Shown here: in pieces, positions 42,651 to 53,546 of the stretch
How the letters are laid out: each line of letters opens with the position of its first letter
Position numbering within the stretch: the first letter of the stretch is position 1
Assembly (NCBI RefSeq): GCF_021134715.1
Contig: NC_060024.1
Coordinates: forward strand, 4,030,001 to 4,094,000
Reading direction: 5' to 3'
DNA from: Daphnia pulex
Lineage: Eukaryota; Arthropoda; Branchiopoda; Diplostraca; Daphniidae
Length of the DNA: 64,000 bases
Notes under the pieces: generated by a model
Databases searched by the model: none
What the model was told of the DNA's origin: nothing
The model's input: the letters and a program-made list of their open reading frames with translations, nothing else
Made by a program: the position numbers and the translations under genes

Positions 42651-44212
42651 GAAGCAAGCAAAACAAGTTTCACATCGTAAAATTAGACGCGGATGTCGTG
42701 ATTCTGAACAAGAAAGTGAAACAAGTACAATTGGCAGTTGTACCGGATATTTTGGTGTCAGATGGAATCTGCTACTACCCTAATTCCAAGAATTCCCTGC
42801 CTTATGTCATGAGAAGATCCCCCGTTGGAAAAAATAGGAAAACATATCCATCAACCATCAAGTCAACGTTTAGTAACTTAACTCTATACATTTAGTTTCT
42901 CAATGTGAAATAAAGAATCCGTTAATATTTCAGATACCTACACAGAAGCTAGAATCAAGTTGGCTGGAATTAATTCTGATATCGATACTAAAGATTCTAA
43001 AAATGAGGCATCTGCTGTTTTGAATGAGGAGGGTAGACCGAAACGCAAAAAGAGGAAACCTACAAGACAATTGAGCGCAGATGAATCAGCAGAAGACTCA
43101 AATAGTGATTCTGATTTGGAAGATTGTGACGATGATGTTCAACCTGCTGTCACAGCTGGCTTTTGTGATGAAAAAAGTATGTGCATTCTCTCAAAATGTT
43201 TAATGTATAATCTTAAATGTATTTTTGCTTCATTTTGATAAATCTGCCACAGGTTATGTACCCCCACAATCTTCTACGGCACCTGATAGACAGGTCTTTA
43301 CTGTTCCTCTTACTGTCAATGATGTAAGAAGCAGCCAGCAACCAACAGCTGGATTAGTTAATCAGTCAGACCAGCCAGAAATAATGACTCAACCTATGCA
43401 ATCTTTTATTCTAGATCCAAATTCTAGATCCGACGGAGAACCATCAAGTAGTTGTCATCGTGAAAGTTATCACGCTCCACCGAGTTCTCAACAGCAGTTC
43501 TACCAAACTTCTTATTCATGGGCACACAATAGTGCCATGCAGCAGCAAACACACACTGCAGTATCAAACGAAACTTTTCAGAGTAATTATTTCTTGTCTT
43601 TTATTAGTTCTCCGTATCGTGACTAAATAATTCTACTTTTTTCAGATGATCAATACTCTACAAGGGCCCCATCAGATTATTGGAACTCTCCACAGCCTGG
43701 AACTTCTGGTATGAACTATCACATCAATGGTTATCAGCAACAATCAAGGATTTCATAGAACAGATACTTAACTGAAATCGGTCGTGTTGTGAACACTGTT
43801 CCCGAGACACCTTTATTGACTCAAAATCTTCAAAGCAACACTCCTGATACAGTTTCAGTTCTGCCTCGAAGAGATCTTCCTAGACTGGGTAAAAGATTTA
43901 ACCACCATGCATTTGTAGAATTTATAATTTCTCGTTGTTATTTTTAAAGAGTCTACGCAACAAACGAAGAAACGACATCAGCACCCCGAGCAGGAATCTT
44001 TTGAATTGTCAGTTTTTAAGTCCCTAGCCCAAATTTCTCAAGGGATTGAGAAACTTTCAAAAGCTTTACAACTAATAATTACCATCACGATTGGGAAAGG
44101 ACAATCTTCAATCGCATTGCCAACGAAGGAATTCGACGGCCTACCTGTTAAAGATATTGAATCGCTACGATTGTTGTTGTTCTTTGTCGGTTTTTTTCAT
44201 TTGTGTTATTGA
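42651..44212 (+). pseudogene. DUF4806-like gene, truncated with a nonsense codon
   Basis: Predicted exons: 42651-42872, 42934-43176, 43253-43582, 43646-43888 and 43950-44212, all with GT-AG and matching phases. The N-terminal region reads KQNKFHIVKLDADVVILNKK, then GICYYPNS and YTEARIKLAGINSDIDT. A basic stretch (RPKRKKRKPTRQ), an acidic stretch and a long Gln/Ser/Pro-rich middle follow. The last exon has FKSLAQISQGIEKLSKALQL, then IALPTKEFDGLPVKDIESL. This order (cysteine/Trp-type N-domain, basic linker, LPxxxxLPVKxIESL) is like proteins carrying DUF4806. Exon 4 contains TAG at 43756-43758 and the C-terminal domain stops within about 20 residues of its start. Family assignment is from memory of the motif and needs a profile search. 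Confidence 0.55.
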
Positions 44213-44626
44213 CCTCCCTTGTTTCCATCAAACCCGTCTGAACACACTAAATAATCTAGAATTATCTTACACTTATCGCTATATTTGTAAGTGGAAAATA
44301 CAATGAGTATTACATTAAATTCATGGCCAAGTTTATTTAATTTAAATGTATTTCGGCTGTACATTTTTCGGCTCAATTTTACGTAGGGTGCATAGTCCAA
44401 AACATGGACAAACAGTGTATAATCTACATCCAAATGTGGCCAGGGTAAAATTTGAAACGCGTCCACATCTTGTTCATTTGGTTTTCCTTTAAACGTAAAA
44501 ATTTTACGTAAAATGATGTGACATTAGGATAGACATTCAACGTACCATGGATGACCCAAATGTATATCCAATCGTCCAATATGGATAGCAGGGGTACGTT
44601 GTTGAGATGTAAGCGTGCTAGCAGGG
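44213..44626. other. Spacer between DUF4806-like fragment and repeat copy B
   Basis: Unrecognised minus-strand frame at 44466-44206; otherwise featureless. Confidence 0.3.
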
Positions 44627-46628
44627 CCGTCTCTCGGTTACATATAAATAAGCCTTTATATTCATTATCTTTAATTATTCATTATTGCTCCTTCTTTCCA
44701 GTTCAATTTTCTATAAGTTTTTTATTAAAGTTCCAGTTTTATTTTGTCTTTAATTTGTTTTGGTTTTTATTCAACAAATTTTTGCTCCTGATCCTACTTT
44801 TCCTTTCTTTTTTGTTGTCTCAAATTTCATCTGATTCTAAATTCTCTCTGATTCGAATGTGTTGAACTGATTCCAGGGTACAATATTCGGTTAATCACTA
44901 TTAGGGATGTGGTTACGAGGGATAACTGCATTTTACCTATGTATAGTTGCTGGGCTATAACCGGCCCTTTTTCATTTGAACCGTACCACAGACAACGTAA
45001 AATCAAAGGAAATAGTTGAATACCGAGGACAGAAAAAGAGAATGTTTTTTTTTTAATTTGAAGTATTAAAATCTTATATGTTATAGATGATAATTTTGCA
45101 TTGTTCAACTTGAATTTTTACTGTGGGCATTGATCGCCAAATTCATTGAACATTTGGTGTTGTTAGTTTCTTGCAGAGTATAAGTAATTTTTGAAAACCG
45201 AATTTAAAATTCCATTTGGTGTTTGGTTTTTGGTATGTTTGCTCACGGAGGAATCAGATGTAAACGTTACGTCACAAAAATCACAGAAAATTTCTATGGT
45301 TGTTTTTTGGAGTACTAAATTTCATTACACACTTTGACTTGCTGATTGGTTAACACTTTCGGGCGGATGTTCTTATCACGTCCGTTTTTGTAAGTCTCAT
45401 ATCTTATATATTTTTTTTAAATTTCTGCTGAACCTTAAATAAGACCAATTTTTTTGTATTTTTACTTGTTTTAGCTTCAAATTCTCTAATGAAAAATAAT
45501 GCGATAGAAAAGATTGAATTTTAAGTTAAGCAAAACCAAATTTTTTTTTTTACCCGGGGATTGTTTTTCTTGTAATTTGGTCGTCTAGCTGCGCTTCTGT
45601 TTGAGGACATATATCGGTATCTAAGTTTTTTGTTTTGCTTTTCAGACATGGGTGGAATGCCTTTATTCTTCTGTTTCACAAATGAAAGTAAAAGAAGTGT
45701 GATACTTTGAAATGATGTAATCGTATCGTAAAGGCGCTTGAAATGTCAGATGCAAGACATTTCATTGTGTTCCTCCAATTCTTCCAATGGAGCAATGGAC
45801 TGGACGTACTTATTTGTTTATTCTGGGTAGACTTAGTTCAGTTTGATTTATCAGAGATATTTATGTGATCAAAACCGAAAAATTCATTGCAAGCAATTCA
45901 AGATACATTCATCAAATTTATCGCTTTTAACAAACTACTATTTTATTATTTCGTTGATATTGATCAATTGTTTTTGGCTCTTTTTAAGTCCATCCTTGAT
46001 TCTTTCATGTTGGGTAACGGCAGTTTCTCCAGCTGCAAACTCTTTCAGCAATATGGTACACTATGCAAGAGAATGTGAAGAAGGATAGCACAGAAAACAT
46101 TATGCTGCACTTCATTCAATTGCTCCTACAGTTTTTCGAACTCCCTGAACTAATTTTGTAATAGCTATGAATTGCCTTGCTGTCCCATTTTCCCCAGCTG
46201 CCCCATCGTTGCAGACTGGTTTAAAGTCTCTATTTCACAATTTACTTTACCCCTTTTTTCTCTCACCATCTATACCTGACGTGTTGTCCGACGCACCCCT
46301 CCCAAAAACGCAATTAATTAAGATTAGGCCTAGCTTGGGCAAAAGTGAGTATAGCTTTTCCGCACTTTTTATGACTGATCGTCATTCTTTCGCGTTTATC
46401 GTACATTGCAAAATCAAAGACTAGGTCGTTTTGAATCGAAGCCAATTTATTTAATAATCCTCTCTCAAAGTCCTTTGTTTTTCTTTGCTCCTGTTTTACA
46501 GAAAGTTGGAAGATTTTAGTGAGGCGGCCGAAGAGGCCAACAATTTCAAGATATCAGTGAAAATTCAAGCTGAAAAGGAGGAGAAAGAAAAGAAAGGAGC
46601 AGGTTACAAGCACAAATTTTCTGATTTT
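44627..46628 (+). repeat. 2.0-kb interspersed repeat, copy B
   Basis: Full-length partner of 26376-28377 with the same start and end blocks and small indels (e.g. an added CATTTGGTG near 45213). The 63-codon frame at 45887-46078 and the exon-like block near 46503-46604 are conserved. Copy A continues into a retrotransposon fragment, while this copy continues into unrelated sequence, which defines the repeat's right boundary. Confidence 0.75.
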
Positions 46629-47720
46629 AAAGCTGTAAACAGTTAAAGTTTATTTAGCCAATTTTAAATAATAATTATTGATAACAGTTTAATTTAACTT
46701 AACAGTTAAAATAAACTTAAGTTTATTTAGCCAATTTTAAATATAATTATTGATACAAGAGATCAGCTTCGTCTCTCAGTGGCAGCCGAGAGCCAAACAA
46801 AACATTTTTTTATTTTTGATACCCCTTATCTGCTATATCCTTTTTTCCATTAGGCAGAAGCAAATTAAGGAAATTAATTGACTTTTTTCCTTGATAGAGA
46901 TGGAATTTCTCAAGTAACGGCAAGATGTCGGTGTTGATCTAAATCATTTACATTTTCTGTTTGCTGAAATGTAATTTAATTGAAAGTTTTGGAATGTTAT
47001 TCCCAGCTTCCACTACATGTCTGTACAGGAACTCTTTGAATTTCCTTATAGTCATTGTCATCATTGGGATACATCAATTGACTGAAAAGATATTTCTGCA
47101 ATCTTGAAATCCATCTTTCGCTCTAAGTTTTGAATTCTAAAAATGTTCCTGTTTTTCTTGTTATTATTTTGAAGTGTTATAGAAGTTAATTTGATTTGTT
47201 TTCAAAGGTTACTAACCACGACGATATGGTTTCCGATGAGGACGGAACTATTTAATATCCGAACCTTTGGAACCAATAGATCTACATCTATTACTCAGGA
47301 AAAAGATAATAATATTGCTGAAGCTAGGTACGATCAATAAAATATTCATCCCCTATGGTAATCTTTATTATTATGAATTTGATAATATTCTTAGATAATA
47401 TCTTATAGGACCATTCATCAAGCATGTATTTTTTTACACAGATTTTCAGATCAAAAGCTTCCCATTCCAGTTCAAATTTCAGTATTTAGTAACATGTGCG
47501 AAACGAAAATGTAACTTTCCTGATACCTTCCCTAAACATGAGTATAGATTCCCTTGTTACTGTAACTGGATTGTTGTATGCGACTTAAGATAACTGTAGT
47601 GATTGATGCTGAGCATGCAGGAGTGAATTCTACTTTTACTCTTATTACGTTCAGTAATTATTATAACTATAATTCAAATTATTTTGTATTTACATTATAA
47701 AAAAATATTGCATTTACTAT
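46629..47720. other. AT-rich spacer with a short tandem duplication
   Basis: AAGTTTATTTAGCCAATTTT followed by AAATAATAATTATTGATA occurs at about 46648-46685 and again at about 46720-46756. An exon-like piece follows a TTTTCAAAG acceptor near 47207, but no protein family is recognised. Confidence 0.35.
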
Positions 47721-47732
47721 TTTTCCCTGCAG

Positions 47733-47893
47733 GTAAAGAAACTGATTTTGCCATTCTGGAAATATCTCATGCTCTGGAATATGACTCATGCATAATTTAC
47801 GAATCTAAAAATACTTCTTGGCGATGGATTTCAGTGTCAGGAAAAGTATGGTGTACTAGGGGGTGTAACCACTATGCTATAAATGTCCTTTAG
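47733..47893 (+). other. Possible terminal exon of an unrecognised gene
   Basis: After a CCCTGCAG acceptor the frame reads GKETDFAILEISHALEYDSC and ends NHYAINVL plus stop. The composition is protein-like but I do not know the family. Confidence 0.25.
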
Positions 47894-48005
47894 TGAAGCG
47901 AGGTAGCCTAAATTTTACGCCACCTTAGGAGCTACTGAGCAATTTCTTCTATTTGTTTTGTCAATCTCCATTCTGTATAGGTTAAAAATATTGCCATAAA
48001 ACGCC

Positions 48006-48281
48006 TATAGAGTGGTTCAAGGTTGCCATCTTGGATGGTCGGTATCCCACCTTTGGTGCAACCACAATCCAAAAGCATTGAAATTGTCCATAACAAAAGG
48101 GTTTGAATGGAAGGACAGTCAAGGAAGGGAATAATAGCGTGGGGAAGAAAGGGGTCGGACCCTCTTTTTTCACTCTTCCTTTGTCTTTCCATCGTCACTT
48201 TTATTATGGACAATGTCAATGCCTTTGGGTTGTGGTTGCACCAAAGGTGGGATACCGATGGCAACCTCGAACCACTCTATA
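48006..48281. mobile_element. 276-bp MITE with about 85-bp inverted arms
   Basis: Left arm from 48006 (TATAGAGTGGTTC...) pairs with the right arm ending at 48281 (...GAACCACTCTATA), apart from a 10-base insertion near 48031. The shared block GGTATCCCACCTTTGGTGCA is strongly conserved. The outermost TA pairs could be target duplication. It has no coding capacity. Confidence 0.75.
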
Positions 48282-49126
48282 ATCTCTCCCAAGTTTTTTT
48301 ATATATTTGATATTAAAGCATGTTAAGTTAGGTTAGGATAGGTCAGTTAAGGAAAGGTATGTTAACTTTTTCACGTTCAGTTTTTAACAATGGTAGCTGG
48401 GTGGGTATCGATGACTTCCACCATGGGTTTTGAATGGGGGTGGGGGATGAGATAGGTGAGGGTTAGATCGGTTGGGTCAGACAAAGCGGAGCATAATGCC
48501 TGAGGCTCTCTAGCAGATGATAAATTCCAACGACTGCTGCGTTGCCGCGATGGATACAATGTTTAAAATGATGTCAAACAGCCCTATTGCGGAAGTTTTT
48601 TTTTCTTATCAATCTGGCAACGCAGCGTGGTCCCTTCTCTTTCTCCACGCTTTGTTGCCAAATAAACAATATGACTTGGGCCGCGTTGAACTAGAATCAC
48701 ACCAACACCATTTACAAGTAGTATCGTTTATTTTTTTATATACTATTTATTTTTAATGAATTTTGATATTTTGAATTATTAACAGAATATGCTCCTTTGG
48801 GAAAAAATTCGGAAACCCCAAAACATTTTGGGAGCTTCTGTTAGAAATGTTTAACTTAGACTTTGAAATCGCACATTTCGAAATGGATAGTGACACACTA
48901 AAAAGTGTGTAGGCACACCAATAGCTACCATGGCTGATTCCCCACGAAAGTACACTTTACAGGGTACACTTACAGTTAGAGTTTTAGATATCTTGCTGTC
49001 ATCTGAATATAAATGCCGATAATATCATCAGTAATCACTATTGCTGTCATGGTCCTATAAACGATTTTATCGAAATTATATTATCCATCTGTGTGAATCG
49101 AGAACAATAACCAATTCCGTTAATAT
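48282..49126. other. No supported gene
   Basis: A short TTAGG-like run (GTTAGGTTAGGATAGG) lies at 48322-48340. Frames at 48377-48559 and 48517-48756 are unrecognised. Confidence 0.3.
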
Positions 49127-49490
49127 ACAGTGGGTACCGCAAGTATCCGTACGGCTTAGAGGATCAGTAGGGAAAACGCGTTTTTCAAAACGCTCCCAAA
49201 AATAGAATTCTCTGTGGAATTCAATAAAAAAAATTTCAAAAATTAGGGCGGGGTATCATGTGATTTTTTGGGGGGAATTTTTCAACAACGCGATATGTGG
49301 TTTTTATCGCGTTGAGTATAAGTATCCGTACGGCCGAGAGGCCCAGTAGGGAATGGGCTTACTTTTGAGGCCTGTTATTCGGTAATTACGTAATATTATA
49401 GGGTGGGAAAGTTCTTAAAAAAGAGCTGCATTAGCTCTATTTGTGGTCATAAGATCACATTTTTAAAGTTTCATTTACAGTAATAGGAAC
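49127..49490 (+). mobile_element. Tc1/mariner-type terminus joined to the foldback MITE arm
   Basis: After a TA at 49126 the sequence starts CAGTGGGTACCGCAAGTATC, the form typical of Tc1/mariner inverted-repeat ends. It runs through the repeat shared with 39898-40170 into one arm of the 39490 palindrome (49389-49490). Only one arm is present. The composite is thus the same two repeats as at 39.5-40.2 kb, in opposite orientation. Confidence 0.6.
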
Positions 49491-49493
49491 TTT

Positions 49494-49533
49494 AAAGGGG
49501 GATATAACTTATGTCCCCCTTTAAAGTACCCTA
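49494..49533. repeat. Short hairpin ACTTTAAAGGGGGA
   Basis: ACTTTAAAGGGGGA and its reverse complement flank a 12-base TATAACTTATG-type loop, directly beyond the MITE arm end. Confidence 0.7.
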
Positions 49534-49755
49534 ATTTGCATAGAGCTCTATGAAGCGTTCCCAAACTTAGGGATCCATTTAAAATCTACCCTTCCCTTTT
49601 TCGGAAAACCCTAAAAAAAATAGCTTAATGCTACCCATAATGGCAACGGCAAAAAAAATTCGTCGCGTTCCGACTAAAATTTTATTTTTGGGAACACCGA
49701 GAAAAAAATACCTTTCTTTATAAGGTTCTCTCGCGCGTTCCCAAACTTTAGGTAG
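49534..49755. other. Spacer between MITEs
   Basis: AT-rich, with a repeated CGTTCCCAAACTT phrase at about 49556 and 49736 that could be another short repeat pair. No gene. Confidence 0.3.
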
Positions 49756-50430
49756 GTAGGGGAGAGGGGGGCTAGTTGGCAGTTGGGGTAAGTTGGCATT
49801 TTGCTAGTAGACCCCTTAAAGACGAAAAAAAACAAGCCTTTTACACCAAATATAAAAGACAACACCCAGATTGCTCATACAAAATTTCAAAAGTATACAA
49901 CTTCCCCAACAGGAGTTATAGCAAAAAGAAAAAAAACGCAAAAAGTTTTTTTTGGGGCCTCTCAGCACTTTTTATTTTTCTCATAGTATAGAACTCTGAG
50001 AGTGTCAGAAAACCCAAGCAAAAAAGAATTAATGTTTGTCTTATTTTTAAAAGAAACCTGACATTTCTACAATAAAAAGTTTTTTAGTTATCAATTTATT
50101 TGTTCGAAAAGCACCCTGTGGGGGTAGTTGTCAGAAATTTTCTCACGAGATACTGTGTTGCAAGTTTTCAAAATTCGACCTAGAAATTTTGGAGCAATGG
50201 AGAATCAGCTGCCAACTTACCCGTAGTTAGGGCAAGTTGGCAGACTTTTTTTTGCAGTTTTTCTCAATTTCACAATTTCGTGTAAATGAACATTGTAAAC
50301 AAATACGATCAATTCATAGAGAATTGAAATCTGAATCTGATTCAATCATTCAATTTGCAAAACGTGTGGTCAAAAAATTCAAATACATTCACAAAAAGTG
50401 ACCCTGCCAACTAGCCCCCCTCTCCCCTAC
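49756..50430. mobile_element. 675-bp MITE with perfect 27-bp TIRs
   Basis: 49756-49782 is the exact reverse complement of 50404-50430 (start GTAGGGGAGAGGGGGGCTAG). Each end includes TA followed by GGGGAGAGG, so TA is the likely target duplication and the element is a Tc1/mariner- or pogo-like non-autonomous element. Subterminal GGGGTAAGTTGGCA is repeated inversely near 50215-50235. The internal frames are not coding. Confidence 0.85.
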
Positions 50431-53370
50431 TGTATATTAGTAGTGAATAAGAAAAATATCTTTTCTTACCTATAGATGAAGCCATGAAGGCATTTTTACA
50501 AAAGGTCCACAACCTCTAAGATATTTATAGAACTAATAAATACATGGATAGCTATCTGTACGTTTTTCCAATTCCTGACAAGTTAGGTATGACAATTTCA
50601 GTTTAAAATATAATTGTATTGAGAATCAAAGACATCAGGCCGGAGTGCGAAAGGATCAGTTTTCTAATCAATTATCGCGATTCGCTATACATTAATTTTA
50701 GGCTCCGTCGATCGTGTAAAGCTTAGTCTCAGCTTAGCTCTGCTTTAACGAAAATATACGTCCAGGACTATATACTTGTTGCCTATGGCTGTTTGTCCTA
50801 ATTTCCTATCATTTCCTATACTGGAGGGCTCGGGATGGCTTCAATCTGGTTTCTTCTTCCAGGTCGCGCGCATCTCGGTCTCTTTCCTTTCTGCTTAGTC
50901 CTACTTCTTTTATTAAGTGTGGCTTCCTTTCACTTCCCTGGTTAGTATAGGTTGTTAGTTTAGTAAGCGGACTGTCGTGTAGTTATTCGTCGAATGTTGA
51001 GTTGCGTCCACAGCCGTCCACAGCTGTTTTTTTAAATACGATTAACTCAATTCCTCATCCCCCGCGTTTACACTTCCGTTGATTTCAGCAAACAACAAGT
51101 GAGTTGATATCTTACGTACACATGGCTTCTGATTTCGCTTCCCTGAAATAACTAACATTTTAATTAGCAAGTTTTTAGTTCGTGCGTGCGTTATGTATTA
51201 GCTCATGCTGCAAGTCTCTCATCAATTGCTAGTCATGTAATCGTAGGAATAATAATGAATGAAAATTCTGAATGGAGAATGTGCAATAATAATTTCCATT
51301 GCTGCCTATATATAATATCTTCGAATATCTTACTAGCTAATTTAGTGTTTATGACTATGCGACGATATTTACTGGTGCTGGTTGGTGAAAGAGTTCTGGG
51401 ATTATTTTTTTAAATTTGACTATGCTGTCTAATGTTACAGTTGTCTAATTCTAATTCTTAATCTATTCTTTGGATATACTTCTTATGTCAAAACTCCATC
51501 ATTTGTGTTTGTTTTGTTTTTTTTGCTGTTTGTTTTTAATAGTTTCTTTTTCTTAGTTTAATAATACAGAATAGTAAAGGCACATATAGCGCTATACAAA
51601 AGCGTATTGATGTCTGATCGAGATCACCAGATTAAAAATGTCGCTTCGATGCGCACAGGTGGTGTGGCTGGTGACGGAAAAGGGGCTGATGGATTGCCGA
51701 CGGTCGTTCCGTTTCAACAGGTATAGGAGGTGTTGTTATTTACTTTATAGCCTACACCTGAATTTTGCGTATTTGCGCTTTCCTTCCCTCCATTATACTC
51801 GATTATACTGCTGCAATCAGAACCTAAAGTTACTAACCTGTACAGCAACGATTTTGATATCCTAATATCTCTGGGTTTTTTGTTTAAACTGCGCTCTTAT
51901 TATTTTACGGTATGTAGGCGCTCTATACTTCTTTTGACGTAATCAATAAACGAGTGGTGGGAAAATAAACACACATAAGTTTATGAAGAAATAAACTTAT
52001 TAGATATACCTAATTTTGAGCTATTCGTTAATGGAAATGACAAGATCGAGTCTTTTTTCTAGCTAGACTCCCGCCCTCAGCAGCTGTACACGTTAAATGA
52101 TGATGGATTTTTCTGAAAATCATTGAACAGGAGAAAAAGATTGGTGCAGTAGCCAGCCTATATCTAAGAAAACAAACATTACGCAATTCCTAAGGGAAAA
52201 CCGGTAGTCAGTAAGTCATTTGACAATGAAAAACGAACAGTCGTTTCTTTCATTTAATTGAAGGGCAACCTTTCTCAGCTTTTATTGACGTCACTTTTCA
52301 ATTTTGAGAATAAGTTTCTTGTACCGTTCTTAGGGCAAAATGATTTACACTGCACTCACCACAGCAGACACCCGGACATTCTGGGATTTACCAGAAAAAA
52401 TGCACTGCCACAATATGGAAATGGCTAATATCTTTATTTATTAAAAAGAGTAAAAAGATGTAGAAGCCTCAGCATATTGATTTTATGGACGATCCTGGCT
52501 TTGCTTTGTCCTTGCGATAATATATAAGTCGATCGTTATCTTATATTTCCTAAACAAAGGGTACGTTGTCTATATGGTCGGCGTCCGTGTGATCTGCTTT
52601 TGCCGCCTTGATACGGTTGAAAATCCAATGGTCATTTTCTATTTGAATGAGATCGATTCATCTGCTGTTTTTCTCGATTTTTCTACAGTTTAAATTCTTT
52701 CGATCCAACGCTCATCCCGAAATCTACCGTTTCATTGTTCTTTTGATCTTTACTATTTTTACCTAAAAGTAATGTTGACTAAAATTTATTGCACAAAGAA
52801 CTCGTATTATTTATATGTAGCTCCGTAGTCTGTAGCCTAGAATTAGTGAGACTTACAGTAGTTCATTTCCATTTCTTTTTATTTCGATTTTTCAATTTAT
52901 TTTTAGCACATAATTTTTTTAATCAATATCAAGTCTAACTAAAATCACTTTAAGGCCATGAAATAGAGAGTAGATTTAATTTATTGAAGTTGTTTCAAGC
53001 AGCCCTATAATAATTAATAGTTAATCAATTCAGAATCATGTTTGGAACGGAAAATCCGCTAGAGTGCGAGAAAATCAAACAAAAATTCAAAAAAATTTTG
53101 CAGTATAGTTATATAATTATTATAAAATCTAAATATTTTACACTATATAGCAAGCACACAGCAGTTTGAATAAATGCATTCATACTTTTAATTGACATGT
53201 GATGTCTTTATAAAAACAAGAAATTTGAACTTTCGTAATTTTTTGAAGAAGTTATAACTTTTCCTTTGTTTCCATCCAAATAATCAGTAAACCACTGGCC
53301 TCAGGGTAGACGTGACTTTTTTTCCGCCCAGCCTCGCCTTAAGTTCTCCCCGCCCCCTCCCATATCGCGT
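50431..53370. other. Intergenic region upstream of the NRAMP gene
   Basis: Nearly 3 kb without a recognisable coding region, terminal repeat or RNA gene. A few unrecognised short frames (51186-51413, 51638-51865) are not supported. It may contain regulatory sequence of the transporter gene, but I can identify no element. Confidence 0.4.
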
Positions 53371-53378
53371 ATTGTCTC

Positions 53379-53384
53379 TATAAA
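53379..53384 (+). promoter_or_regulatory. Candidate TATA box of the NRAMP gene
   Basis: TATAAA in a GC-richer stretch, 163 bp before the ATG at 53547. Transcription would start near 53410, giving a 5' UTR of about 135 nt without an intron. The position fits, but the site is inferred from sequence only. Confidence 0.4.
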
Positions 53385-53546
53385 TTGACGTTCTCGATAA
53401 TGCTCTTTGGATAGTTGTCTGGAGAACCGGAGCATCTGGAACTGCGGGGGCTAGCACCCAACACCCACAAAAATTTAAGCCTTGCAGCCTTACAGTTTCG
53501 ACTTCACTTACTTTAGACTCGAGCCCCAGTTGCATTTAACAAAGCT

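Noticed and set aside
49776..49991. ORFs inside the 675-bp MITE
   Set aside because: Open frames are short, overlapping and AT-driven; the element looks non-autonomous.
53284..53535. Minus-strand 83-codon ORF upstream of the NRAMP start
   Set aside because: It overlaps the likely promoter and 5' UTR, with no homology or splice support.
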